DNA of 64,000 nt from Lutjanus erythropterus (lineage: Eukaryota > Chordata > Actinopteri > Lutjaniformes > Lutjanidae), in assembly GCA_020091685.1 (NCBI GenBank), contig CM034597.1:814646-878645 (forward strand). The letters run 5' to 3'. Both the position numbers and the translations under genes were made by a program. This document shows positions 24,316 through 34,698 of the stretch, in pieces. Each line of letters opens with the position of its first letter. Within the stretch, counting starts at the first letter, position 1. The notes under the pieces were generated by a model. That model did no database searches, was not told the origin of the DNA, and worked only from the letters and a program-made list of their open reading frames with translations.

Positions 24316-25261
24316 CACATGTTGTAAAAAATTCAAACTTTCTGTGTAACTATCATATTTTACCCTAGATATATTACCCTCTTGTTATGCAATAAAGTTT
24401 TAATCTGTTGACAAGCAGAAAGAAAAGAAGCAAGAAAATGTGCTTTCTAAAGGAAGAAGGAAGCAGACAGAGAGAGCTCATTCCTGCACATTCCAATGCA
24501 AGGCAGAGTCATTCTGAGTTTTTGTGCAATCAGTCAGTATTATGTTCATGTCTTGTACAAGGCTGTAACTCAGGAACAACAGATACATTTTGAGGATGGT
24601 TTTGTTTTGCTGAGGAAACATTTTGTCCACTGGTCATTATCAGGTCAGTAATAAAGCCTGGTTTTCTACATTGAGACCATTGTCCATCCATTGTGTGGAC
24701 CTGCTTATCCTGTTGATGGTCCTGGAGTCATCTAAGCATGCACTGGACAAGAGGAACGACACGTCCCTAGACAGATCAGCACTATATACGGCTGGCGTAA
24801 GCATTTTCAGACAGGGAATCTGCATCATCAGTCTTTCAACATAGGTCTCTATCACATAAACATGACAGCTCTGTTCAAACACAGTAGGTCAGTCATGGAT
24901 AGAGTTGCAATGTTTCAACAACATTCTTATTAGGATATTTCATTTTTCAAATATATTCCTGTAAATCAGGGCCAGACCTGTTAAAGGACAACATTAATGT
25001 ATGAAATAATTTATCTGTAATGTAGATGTATAATCAGCTTTCACTTTCCACCACATTTTGAGACTGCAGACTGAGGTGATGATGTCATCTGTGAGCACCA
25101 ACAACAGGGTTAGCCTGTTGTTTTACCTCATTGATGATGGGTTCAGATATTATTTCAGCTTGTGAGCTCAGAGATGATGTCACTGGTTTGGAAGTATTAG
25201 TGTGTTCTGCGACACGGATGTTCTCACAGTTGAGTAAATTGATTCTTACGTTCATTAACTG
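24316..25261. other. No gene seen (intron)
   Basis: No coding or element signal beyond scattered short frames. Confidence 0.45.
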
Positions 25262-25478
25262 TAAAAACATGTAACCTATACACCCCAAAATGTATTGTCA
25301 ACTAAGTTTTGACGATGGCTCATCTTTCTGAGTCTCTATAAGCTGCTGTGGATGCCAAATCAAAACAAGACAAGTCCTCGGGGAAAAAAAAAGAGAATTT
25401 AAAAATTCCAGACAGATTTGTTTTTCTTTTTTTTGGGCCAAAAATGGCTCTTTTGATGACAAAGGTTGCAGACCCCTG
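25262..25478 (+). mobile_element. hAT right-end fragment (CAGGGGTCTGCAACC family)
   Basis: GTAACCTATACACC, TTGTCAACTAAG, GCTGTGGATGCCAAATC, AAAATGGCTCTTTTGATGA and the end GGTTGCAGACCCCTG (25478) match the right third of the element at 51035-51900. Confidence 0.7.
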
Positions 25479-25913
25479 CCCTGTGTTTAGTCAATTTTTA
25501 GGGGATAATCGTGCAGACTCAGGGCTAGTTCTGCTCTGTAGCAGAGCCAGCAAACCCTAAGCTACTATCAGGGTTAGCCCACTTAGCCCTGGGGCTAACA
25601 GCTCCCTAGTGTAGCTCATATGAGCCCAGTGTTTGTTTGCACTTGTAAATCAGTGTACCAGTATTAAGCAGTATCAACCAAGGAGCATGGAGCTAGTGTT
25701 TTTAATTCCATTCTAATTCTAATTCATTATGTGTTATAAATGAAATATAATAGGTAAATAACTGTACAGTGAGAGCCATGTAGCTTAGTTTCAAAAAGGA
25801 AAAAATAAGAAATAGAGGACACAGAAGCCAGGAACCAGCTGACTGATGAAGTGGTGGATTAACTCCCCTTTACATATCATGGAATGTCCAACATGTCAGG
25901 TGTAAAATACCAG
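25479..25913. other. No gene seen (intron)
   Basis: Contains several imperfect GGGCTA / AGCCC motifs near 25500-25610 but no gene or clear element. Confidence 0.4.
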
Positions 25914-26402
25914 TGGTGGAAAGAGTACTGAAAATCTGTTCTCAAGTACAAGTACTATTACATTGCTAAAATATTACCACTAGTACTAAATATTAGTTCT
26001 AGTGTTAGAAAAATACTTAAGTAAAAGTACAAAGTAGTCGAAAAAACTACTGAGAGTATAAGTTACTTTAAACCGATGATGCCACCATCACCTCTCCAGA
26101 CTAGGGCTCTAAATCTTCTGTACTTTGCTTTACCAATAGTTAAAACACTAACAATTAATTAATCATTAATAATTGATTTGATACAAAACAAGTGTTTTTT
26201 TTCCCCCTCATTTTGATTGGCTGTTTTTTTTTCTCTCATTTAAAGTTTTTATTTCCTTATTCAGCAGACATCTCCAGCAGACAAAACAAACTAGATGAGG
26301 TGCAGTTATTGCCACGACTATTGATTAAATACCAATGAATACATTTTTAACTGGTTGAATTCTTAATGAAAAATCAATTAAAGATCAGTCATTTAATAGA
26401 CT

Positions 26403-26434
<32 letters not shown>

Positions 26435-26672
26435 GTCTATATGTCCTGGTTTTCATTGGCTTTTCTGCTATCAAATCATTTTATTGGCTACAAAAATGCA
26501 GATAAAAGGTCTGGATATTAATTCAAATTGTACTCAGTACTCAACTATGATTTTAAAAGTAACTAAGTAGATTACATGGCATAATGAATATTTAAGTACA
26601 AGTAAAAGTACAGACTTGAAAATCTATTCATAAAAGTATAAGTACTTCTACCTCTGTAAAATACCCTTAAAT
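25914..26672. mobile_element. AAGTA-rich hAT-like element, nearly complete
   Basis: It begins CAGTGGTGGAAAGAGTACTG and carries the whole family order: TTACTC/AAGTA block, TTTTGATTGGCTGT, GGATATTAATTCAAATTGTA, CAGTACTCAACTATGATTTT, GTACAAGTAAAAGTACAGAC, ending around AAGTACTTCTACCTCTG. The right tip has drifted from the expected complement. A TTTTG pentamer run lies at 26404-26434. Confidence 0.65.
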
Positions 26673-27525
26673 ACCAAAAAGTAACCAAATTAAAAAAAAA
26701 GCATTGGAATAGTGCAGTGATGAAAATGAAACAAACACTCAAAATAGAAAACAACCTAATCATGTCTGTCTGTGTCCCCTAACCAACAAACTGCCATCCA
26801 CCGTCTGCCTGTGAATATCCAGTTATGAAAGAGGTCCTTTTGAAGCACCTCAAAGTGTACATAAAGACATCTGTTATCGATCGCTGTGGCCCCCGGCAGC
26901 CTGACATCCACTCTTAATGGAGGCCGTCTCCTGCTCGGCAACACAACAAATTGGGTTTAAACTATGTCTGCTGGTCCCAGGTGTCACTCAGGCAGGGGCA
27001 GCAGCATCCATTCAACACTGACAGCTGCATGGTGTCTCTGTGTGGTCTGGTAGCTCTTTCTCAGAACCAACTCAAGGTTTAGTTTCATTTTGGCAATTCC
27101 TCCCTTTTGCAATAGGACATTTATTTATAAATAACTGAATTCTTACTAATGTATTTGTAAAATACTGGAAAAGGAACTTCAGTGTGTATATGCAAAAAAT
27201 TCAGATTTTGAGAGAGGGGAGTTTGCATGATCTCAAACTCTGCGTATGGATTTTGTAAAGTCAGCTGATCTATTTTCCAAAGCTTGAACGATGCCTTCAA
27301 AACTTAATCTATGTATCCATTCAAATCTAATATGTAACTACACATTTTGTCTTTTTCAGTTTAAATAATGGAAAAGGAACTTCTCTATGCATACATGAAA
27401 GTTGGCATTTTACCATCAGAGGTCCCACCTCAATCTTGTCACTCTCCAAAACAAGACCACCCTCCAAATTCAACATGTAATCTCCCAATGCAGCTTTACT
27501 TATGGATTTTAGAAGATGTCCTTTT
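26673..27525. other. No gene; non-repetitive patch at 26756-27050
   Basis: The patch is less AT-rich, has no match elsewhere in the window, and includes TTATCGATCGCTG. The minus frame over it has no known domain. It could be a conserved noncoding element. 27110-27525 has irregular repeats of GGAAAAGGAACTTC. Confidence 0.35.
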
Positions 27526-27540
27526 TTAGTTTGAGATACT

Positions 27541-27762
27541 ATGTTAAAAAAGGTCTCTGCACACCTGAAAGTATGACAGGTGCTTAGGAGGAAGATTCAA
27601 CTTGAAGAAAAACAGAAAAGACTCCTGCACACTTTCTCACTTTCTGTTAATTTATTAGATATCCAGCGAGGTCTGGACAACCTTCATCATATACTAGCAG
27701 CATACAAACATTTCTACCCATATATAAAGACAAAAATTGCCTCCATTTACAAACATCCAATC
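27541..27762 (-). repeat. PLE downstream pseudo-LTR
   Basis: Direct repeat of 31532-31761 (shared ATGTTAAAAAAGGTCTCTGC start and ACAAACATCCAATC end). Compared with the other copy it has lost the bases around the hammerhead GAAAC, and the CUGAUGA box is altered. Confidence 0.9.
27661..27706 (-). ncRNA. Broken hammerhead ribozyme relic
   Basis: This is the segment equivalent to the ribozyme at 31655-31710. The CTGATGA box has lost bases (now ATATGATGA on the minus strand) and the GAAAC box is deleted (GACC runs straight into TCGCTGG). The helix II arms GGTT and GACC remain. It should be unable to cleave. Confidence 0.75.
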
Positions 27763-28125
27763 AGAGGACTGCTGAGATTGATCAACACCTGAAATGAATT
27801 CAGGTGTTATCAGCCCGGCATTAGGGCCGGAAACTCATCGAATTGGGTAACGCCCACAGAGATCACAATAATCTTCATAATAATAATAATAATCACAATA
27901 ATCTAATCTATTTTTTTTTCTTGTACTACCCCACACGTAAAAAATACATAGATACAGACCAATCAAGCCTAACAAGTATCAATATTATCTTGTGCATCAT
28001 AGTCCAAAGTGTATCCAAAAAAGGACATAGGTATATCAATATCAAAAGGAAAACATTTTTTAACCACAATTATTTAGAGACTGGAAATAGGGTCTAAGTG
28101 ACTTGTTAAATTAAAAAAAGTATAC

Positions 28126-28196
28126 AAAAGTATACATATATACATACATACATATACACACACGTATATACATACATACATACACACACATACATA

Positions 28197-28250
<54 letters not shown>

Positions 28251-28275
28251 CCTACGTATATAGATACATACACAC
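28126..28275. repeat. CA/TA-rich microsatellite inside the PLE
   Basis: TATACATACATA units grade into a pure CA run (about 28205-28246) between the GIY-YIG frame and the downstream pseudo-LTR. The open frame through it is an artefact. Confidence 0.9.
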
Positions 28276-28435
28276 TTCTCTCACCAAAAAACATCTACTA
28301 GTCAAAGGCAGTTACAAACAAGGTGAGAACTTAATACACAACTCCAGAAAACAACTAAGATATCTAATCATTCAAATCTTCCAAATAACTAACCATTTTT
28401 CAAATATGGAAGAATACAGAAAAATACAAAACAAT

Positions 28436-28990
28436 TTATAGCATTAAATTAAGCAAAAGTTCATCATTAAGTCCCTTTGGAGATAGGGTTTGTAACGTGA
28501 ATATCCAGAATGCTTCTCTTCTTTTCAGTAACAGATCATGATCTCCACCACTAGGTGGCATCGAAACATGCTCAATGCCACAAAAGCGGAGGGAAGCTAC
28601 GTCATGTTTCATGTCACTGAAATGAGCTGCCACCGGATATTCTCTGTCCTGTCGACAGATCGCGCTCTTGTGTTCACTTATTCTTTGTTTAAGTTTTCTG
28701 TTTGTTTTACCAATGTATGCAAGACCACATGGACAGTGTATCATATAAATTACATTAGTTGATGCACAAGTAATTACAGACTTTATAGGAAACTTTTTCC
28801 CTGTGAGGGGATGATAGAAATGTGTCGAATTAACAGTGTTATGGCATTGGGCGCAACTCCCACATCGATAATTTCCATTTGTCAAGGGGCTTAAAACAGT
28901 TTGTCGCGGAGTTTTTTGATTACTTTTATAAGAGAAATTTGCATGGTCTAGATGATCTCTTAAAATACGTCCGCGTTTATGTACAAACAA
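28436..28990 (-). pseudogene. PLE GIY-YIG endonuclease domain
   Basis: A 184-residue open frame. A cysteine cluster RCGSCAQCH (42-50) fits the zinc-binding segment that precedes the endonuclease in Penelope-like elements. The nuclease core follows: VIYMIHC (80-86), LAYIGKT (90-96), R103 and H107 in RISEHK, and the metal-binding Glu in KRREAFW (E159). All these residues are present, so this is the best preserved part of the element. The domain makes the nick used to prime reverse transcription. It is separated from the RT by frame breaks, so no full polyprotein can be made. Frame start at Met is arbitrary, since coding continues upstream in the connector frame 28977-29387. Confidence 0.92.
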
Positions 28991-29387
28991 AGGTGGGTTT
29001 TTTAATATGCCAGTGTTTCATAAATACCGATCTAATTAAATGACTTGGAGGGGAATAAGTGGTCACACATGTGACTGAAAATTGTTTATCCTTTTTTTGA
29101 CTCTTGTTTAAAAGTTCAGAACATGGTTTCTCCAATGCAGAGTTATACGCTTGTTCTATCCAGTCAAGCGGATATCCCCATGAGAGGAATTTAGATTTCA
29201 TACCCACAGATTTTGAAACAAAATCTTCTGTGGTCTGACATAATCTCCTCAGTCTAAAGAACTGGCTTTTTGGTAGACCCTTTTTTAGTGGAGTGGGATG
29301 TGCGCTCGTGGCCATCAACAGAGTATTATCAGTCTCCTTACAGAATAAGGTGGTAGTCAGTTTTCCATTACTTTTCATAACCCACAT
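28977..29387 (-). pseudogene. PLE RT thumb/connector region
   Basis: A 136-residue frame between RT and endonuclease, beginning MWVMKSNGKLTTTLFCKETD and continuing with PLKKGLPKSQFFRLRRLC and SHLIRSVFMKHW. The K-G-x-P-x-S-Q-x-x-R-x-R-R segment is characteristic of Penelope-type RTs just after the palm. It overlaps the endonuclease frame by 14 bp in a different frame, showing an indel at the junction near 28985. Confidence 0.8.
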
Positions 29388-29449
29388 ATCCAGAAAATGT
29401 ATTTTTACCGTAAGTTCACATGTGAACTGTAGATTCTTTTAAAATCCAT

Positions 29450-30337
29450 TCAACAAACGCACAAAATCATTGAGCTCCTCTGGATCACCTTGAAAAATAC
29501 CAAAAATATCTGTCTACATAGATGTCTACATACATGTACATATCTGTAATATTTTAACAGCTTGGGAAGATACTTAATTTTTTCGGGTCTAAATATAAAT
29601 TTTTTTTCAAAGAAGCCCATATATAAGTTGGCGTAATTAGGGGCACAGATTGAGCCCAAGCTTGTTCCTGAAATCTGTTGATAAAATTCATTATCGAAAC
29701 TAAAGTAATTGTATTTCATGACAAAAGTAGCACAATCTATGAGAAAATGATTAGGAGGATTTTCTGTAAGATCTCAGTTCTCCAAAAAGAAGCTCAATGA
29801 CTGTAAACCCTCTTCATGCGGTATATTGGTGTAAAGACTAGCCACATCCAATGTGAATAGAAGGGCATTTTCAGGAAGGTCAGTTACATAAGAAATTTTT
29901 TAAATAAAATCAGTAGAGTCTTTTATGTAAGATGGTAACGTCTGTACGAATGGTTTAATAAAAGAATCAACAAATTCAGATACAGGAGCCAATAAAGAGT
30001 TTATCTGAGCCACTATAGGGCGACCAGGCGGATTTGTTAATGATTTATGTAATTTAGGAAGTGTATAAAATACAGGTCTGATCGGATGCTGACAAAAGAG
30101 AAAATCAAATTCAGATTTAGAAATCCAGCCATGTTCCCTAGCGTCTTCTAAGAAGACGTGGATTTCTTTCTGAAATGACTGTGTAGGATCTGAAGTAAGT
30201 TTTTTGTAGTAAGTGTTATTAGACAATTGCGAAATAATTTCTTGTTTGTATTTTTCTGCATCTTGTATACAGATCACGCCTCCTTTGTCAGCAGGTTTTA
30301 TCACAATGTCTTCCTCATTTATTAGCTCTTTGTTCAC
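29450..30337 (-). pseudogene. PLE reverse transcriptase, disrupted
   Basis: The N-terminal frame (29900-30337) has IVIKPADKGGVICI and PVFYTLPKLHKSLTNPPGRP, typical Penelope RT fingers. A stop at 29900-29902 precedes motif A (FTLDVASLY, catalytic Asp present). A second stop lies at 29774-29776. Motif B follows as GTSLGSICAPNYANLYMGFF. Motif C should read Y-x-D-D but here is RYVHVCRHLCRQIF: a 12-bp unit (TGTCTACATAGA on the plus strand) is repeated about three times at 29511-29546, and the frame shifts straight after. The aspartate pair is therefore missing and the enzyme is dead. Confidence 0.9.
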
Positions 30338-31530
30338 CTTTGGTCAAATTATTGGAAAAACGATAAGGCTTCTCATGTTTTTTCATTGTCTCTTGCTCCA
30401 CAATTCTACAGAATGTATTAACTGAGGAGTTTGAAACACTAGGGCAAAAAGTACTTTTTGGTTTAAATGGGGTATAACATACAGTTTGGGCAGTGAGGTC
30501 ATTTTTTATTTCTGAAGAAATACCTCAATTTCATTTGTCTAAAACATCTAAACAAGTCTACCTTAAAGCCAAAAATATTGGTTCCCCCACTAGGTACAAA
30601 AGAGAGTCCTTTTGATAAAAGGGATAAATCATCATCATTTAGTTCTTTTTTTTGACAGATTTATTACCGTATCTTTGAGTAGCTTCGGGTCCATGGGCGC
30701 TGCCTTTGTCTTTCGCCTCCCTCGTCTGCATCTCTTCTTCGTCGGTGATGTCTGTTGCGGTTGGCCAAAAAAGAGCTTCTGGAGGACTGTGATGTGCTGG
30801 AGTCACTGTCCAAAGTGAAGTCACTCCCTCTTGAGAAGTTCTCTCTCGATCTTTCTCTCCAATTGCCTCTTGTTTTTTGGGATCCCGCTATGGAGCCAAT
30901 GACGTGCATCCGTGGATGTGTGTCTGTAGCCAGTTCAGGGGATTGTCGTTTCTTTGTTTCCCAGTGATATATTTCGTTTTTTTTGATAGTCCTTGGTGTC
31001 TCTTGTATTTCTTTATTTTTGTGGCTTGTAGTTGTTCTTTGTATTTCAAAACAGAATCTTGTATTGTACGATCAATGTCTGTGAAGGTTAGGTATCACCA
31101 AACTTTTGTTTCATTGTTTCTTCTTGTGAAGTTATTTGGCTTTTCAATTCTTAAGCTTCCATGGTGACTTGTTCAATAATTAATAACATCAAGTCCAGTG
31201 AGCACTTGTTGAGGATTTCTCCCCATTGTTTCACAAAGTTCATGTTGGACTTGCCAATTGTGAGGGCTTTCTGTATTCGTAGTCCCCTGGGGATTTTTTT
31301 AATTTCTCCAATATTCACTTAACGTGGACCCATGCATTAACAGACGCGTTTCTTTTAGCTGCATCTTCTGCAGTTTAATTTTATAATCTTCTGTCGTTTG
31401 GACGTAGAATTCAAAAGTCTCACAGTTGTTAGTAAACGCATTTATCTCTTGGAAGGAGTTCATTGTAAGGGTCTCACAGTTGTTGAAAGCGCTCAGGGTG
31501 CCAGAGATAAAAACGGGAAAAATCCTCAAA
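30338..31530 (-). pseudogene. PLE N-terminal region
   Basis: Fragmented frames upstream of the RT. 31299-31553 encodes a coil-like stretch (QTTEDYKIKLQKMQLKETRL) and 30664-30909 an Arg/Ser-rich stretch (FLANRNRHHRRRRDADEGG). This is where Penelope-like elements carry a poorly conserved basic, coiled-coil N-terminal part. Frameshifts occur throughout. No separate gene is supported. Confidence 0.6.
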
Positions 31531-31531
31531 A

Positions 31532-31761
31532 ATGTTAAAAAAGGTCTCTGCACACCTGAAAGTATGACAGGTGCTTAGGAGGAAGATTCAACTTGAAGAA
31601 AAACAGAAAAGGCTCCCACACACTGTCTCGCTTTCTGTTAATTTATTAGATATCCAACAACGTTTCGGTCTGGACAACCTTCATCAGGTATACTAGCAGT
31701 ATACAAACATTTCTACCCATATATAAAGACAAAAATTGCCTCCATTTACAAACATCCAATC
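31532..31761 (-). repeat. PLE upstream pseudo-LTR
   Basis: Direct partner of 27541-27762. It retains the full hammerhead segment. At 31762 it meets an inverted copy of its own outer part. Confidence 0.9.
31655..31710 (-). ncRNA. Hammerhead ribozyme motif in PLE pseudo-LTR
   Basis: On the minus strand CTGATGA (31681-31687) is followed by a hairpin with arms GGTT and GACC and loop GTCCA, then GAAAC (31662-31666). These are the two conserved hammerhead core boxes at the correct spacing around helix II. Just upstream GTATAC-TGCTA-GTATAC (31688-31704) can form the adjoining stem. Penelope-like elements are known to carry hammerheads in their pseudo-LTRs. The cleavage triplet and third helix were not settled by hand (AATGTTT and CGTT are candidates). 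Confidence 0.85.
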
Positions 31762-31762
31762 C

Positions 31763-31843
31763 AATTATATATGGGTAGAAATGTTGGATATCTAATAAAT
31801 TAACAGAAAGCGAGAGAGTGTGCGGGAGCCTTTTCTGTTTTTC
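31763..31843 (+). repeat. Inverted partial pseudo-LTR at PLE edge
   Basis: Reverse complement of the outer part of the pseudo-LTR (from CCCATATATAA back to AGAAAAACAG). It lacks the central 40-odd bases that hold the hammerhead. The junction CCAAC|ATTTC falls at short homology. With 31532-31761 it forms a foldback. Confidence 0.85.
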
Positions 31844-31858
31844 TTAGTTTGAGATACT

Positions 31859-32953
31859 GGAAGTGAAATGTTTCTTAGGTGGCATGGTAAGTATGACTGG
31901 AACACTGTAAGGACTGGAAAAGTATGCATAGTGAGGATAGGACTTTCACCCAGGAGACTGGGCTGTCCCGTGTGAAACCAATGAAGCCAAGTGACTCATT
32001 TAAAGTTTTAAAATATGTCACATTCCATATGTAATGTCACATTACGTAATGTGACTTACATAATGTAATGTGCTTATTTTAACCCAAACCATGATCTTTT
32101 CCTCAACCTAACAAAACTGTGACCACTTCAGTGCCATGTGTGACCTACAGCACATGGCATAATGTAACCTAAGGTCCCGGTACTGTACAATGGTCATACA
32201 TGCCATTTTGGGAGTCATTGGCAATCAATCCATTTTGTTGTTTAGGTATGAGGAGGTGTTGTCCTGGATTGGTTTTGGACGTTTGCATATGAGTTTTGGA
32301 ATTCAGCATACTGATGTTAGAAGTAACATTTCCTCTCCTTCCTTTCTTTAACTCTCCATAGTGTGCTGAATTCCAAAATATGATATCTTCCATTTTCAAT
32401 ACAGAAGCTCCTGATATAATATGCAGCTCTGCATATTGATTTTGGATGATAACACTTTTCAGTGTAGCATGTTAAAAATGGAACTTGTGTGTGTTTATGA
32501 GGAAGTTCTACACTGATTTTGGATGTTGGCATTTTAGTTCTAAAATGTGTCTTTAAATGTTAGCAGTCAACTTTCAAATCCAATATGGAAGTTCCTGTTC
32601 AATGTATAGGTGAACATACTAATTTTTGTTTTTGTCACTTATCAGGGTAACACACTGGGTGTGCATCAGTGGAAGTTCTACATCGTCAGAGTTCTGGACA
32701 TAAGCATATAATTGATTACCTTGATTTTGGAAGACAAAGTTGAAGTCTTTCCCATTCAAAATATTGTAGTTGAAAATGGAGTTGAAATGTTTTTTAATCA
32801 AACTATTTAAATTGGCATTTTTATTCACCAAAAGCTGTGGGACATAGTAAAAACATTTTTCCTTTTGCAACATCCAAGATCTGAGTGATTCATATAATCG
32901 TAAATACCAGTAAGTATCTTGACTGCGTTTAGTGTCCCAAAAATAATACCCTA
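31859..32953. other. No gene; degenerate internal repeats
   Basis: Irregularly repeated GCATA.TGATTTTGG, GGAAGTTC and CATTTT motifs continue those seen left of the PLE (27110-27525). This suggests the PLE landed inside an old degenerate tandem repeat. No coding signal. Confidence 0.4.
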
Positions 32954-32956
32954 GAG

Positions 32957-33920
32957 CAGGGGTCAACCTTTATGACCAAAATAGACATTTCTAGACATTT
33001 CGAAAAAGAAAATAAATTTGTGTGGAGCTGCAACTAATAAATTCTCTTATCCCTGTGTACTTTTCTTTTTTTTAGTTTGGCATCCACAGCAGCTAAAGGA
33101 GGCTCAAAAAGATTAGCCAAAGTTAATATTAAGTCAACAAAATATTTTTTGGTGTATAAGCTACATATTTTTGTAGTTCAAGAATGTAACAATCAATTTA
33201 CATAGTAAAAAATTAAATGTTTCCAGGCAAGGTACTGCAACAGATTTACAGCCGTGCAGTAAACCTTTTGCCGACCTGTAATCTTTATTTGAGACAATTT
33301 ACTTTTCTTCTTTAATTAAACTTGAGTCTTTCAGTTTTAGACACTCAAAAAATGTGTTTTAAAATTTGGTCACACTGGGGCGGGTGCCCCTATAGCTCAG
33401 TTGGTAGGGTGTGCACACCATGTATTGAGGCTGTCAGTCCTCTGCAGCGGCTGCTGGTTCGATTCCCGCCTGCAGCCAATTTGCTGTGAGTAATCTCCTC
33501 TCTTTCTACCCCCTTTCCTGTCATATCCTCAGCTGTCCCATCTCAATAAAGGCAAAAAAAGCCCCAAAAATAATCTTAAAAAAAAAAAAGTTTTGGTCAC
33601 AGTGAGCTGTGAACCTGATTTGTCATTAATTTGGTGCCTGAAAGTTAAATGGTTTCAACTGAAAATCTTACAATTTTAACCATCATTCCCTTTCACTTCA
33701 GTGAATTTACTCAAAGATTTTTCTTTTTTTAATACAACTTTTTTGGGTGTCTAAAACTCAAAGATTTAAGTTTATCCAAAGAAGAAAAGGTAATTATCTC
33801 AACAAAAGATTTGAAGTTAGATAAAACTTTTTCAAAATGAGTTAGGCTCAAAACTCAAAAATCTATTACAATATGTTGCCTTTAAGTTTGAGGATTTTTT
33901 TTGTTGTAGACCCCAGTGCA
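32957..33920 (-). mobile_element. hAT element copy, minus orientation, split by SINE
   Basis: It opens CAGGGGTCAACC (32957) and follows, in reverse, the right part of 51180-51900: TTTGGCATCCACAGCAGCT, TTTCCAGGCAAGGTACTGCA, GGTGCCTGAAAGTTAAAT, ACTCAAAGATTTAAGT. A SINE is inserted at 33378-33591. Noncoding, with the far end degraded. Confidence 0.75.
33378..33591 (+). mobile_element. tRNA-derived SINE with 13-bp target duplications
   Basis: The head is GGTGCCCCTATAGCTCAG with an A-box-like TAGCTCAGTTGGTAGG and a B-box GGTTCGATTCC (33456-33466), then the family body CTCTCTTTCTACCCCCTTTC, TCAATAAAGGCAAAAAAAG and a poly-A-rich tail. Flanks TTTGGTCACACTG (33365-33377) and TTTGGTCACAGTG (33592-33604) differ at one base. 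It is nested in the hAT at 32957-33920, so it is younger than that element. Confidence 0.9.
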
Positions 33921-34350
33921 CTAGTGGAATAAAAATTAATGTTGAAGCAAATGTCAGTCAGTTCCACCTTGATCATTGATTGAAATAATATACAGTGTAA
34001 TTTTAAACCACTAACATTTTAAAACTATGTCTACACCAACCCCACATCATCCAACACCCCAACACACCATCACTGCTTCTGCACTGTCATCAGTGGCTGT
34101 CACTTTTCTGTACTTTTTATCACTGATATCTTACTTCTGTCTATTTATTCATTGTAAATATGTGTGAGTCTTTAAAAGAGCAACATGTAGCCATTGTGTG
34201 TGCAAAAATGAGCACTGCAGTTCAGATAGTGATTTGGAGCCATAGCACATATGTTAGATAGTCTGTAATCCTGTTTAATATACAATCTATGATTGAAGTG
34301 AGTTGTTTCCGCCCCCTCGTCCCCAGACACAGCAGAGACGGGCAGGCTAA

Positions 34351-34698
34351 AGAAGAAGAAGAAGAAGGCATACTTTATTAATCACCGAGGGGAAATTACA
34401 TTCTTTTCACTCTGCTGTAATTTTGGTACATACATACACAGGCCTGAAATACACACACATCGACAAACAGGACCTACAGACATGAGAGTGAGGGGGCTTC
34501 ACACACACATATAGTCAAGCACACCAAGCAATTAGGGGTTCAGTACCTTGCTCAAGGGCACCTCAGCAGTGCTCAGGAGGTGAACTGGTTCCTCTCCAGC
34601 AAACAGCCTACACTCCATACTTTGGTCCATGAAGGACTTGAACTGGCGACCCTTCAGTTCTGAAGCCAACTCCTAACAGACTGAGCTACTGCCGCCCC
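34351..34698 (-). mobile_element. tRNA-derived SINE, second family, with CTT tail
   Basis: On the minus strand the head is GGGGCGGCAGTAGCTCAG with B-box GTTCAAGTCC (34634-34643). The core contains GCCCTTGAGCAAGGTACTGA. The tail reads ATTTCCCCTCGGTGATTAAT, AAAGTATG and a CTT run (34352-34367). The tRNA head plus LINE-like tail with a simple repeat end is typical of fish SINEs. It is unrelated in body and tail to 20942 and 33378. Clear flanking duplications were not found. Confidence 0.8.

Larger units (their letters stand above)
27541..31843 (-). mobile_element. Penelope-like retroelement, 4.3 kb, inactive
   Basis: Minus-strand element flanked by a 15-bp target duplication, TTAGTTTGAGATACT (27526-27540 and 31844-31858). 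In element order: an inverted partial repeat (31763-31843), upstream pseudo-LTR with hammerhead motif (31532-31761), an N-terminal region (30338-31530), reverse transcriptase (about 29450-30337), connector (28977-29387), GIY-YIG endonuclease (28436-28990), a CA-rich stretch, and downstream pseudo-LTR (27541-27762). RT plus C-terminal GIY-YIG, direct terminal repeats and an inverted terminal piece are the defining layout of Penelope-like elements. In-frame stops (29900, 29774), frameshifts and a damaged YxDD motif show it is dead. It lies in sense orientation within the naaladl2 intron. Confidence 0.93.

Noticed and set aside
23679-24368. Pro/Ser/Cys-rich frames
   Set aside because: They lie inside the solo LTR and reflect its CT-rich text.
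28106-28294. Cys/Val/Tyr repetitive protein
   Set aside because: Translation of a CA/TA microsatellite within the Penelope-like element.
33378-33470. Possible tRNA gene (A and B boxes)
   Set aside because: No cloverleaf anticodon arm; it has a SINE body, A-rich tail and target duplications.
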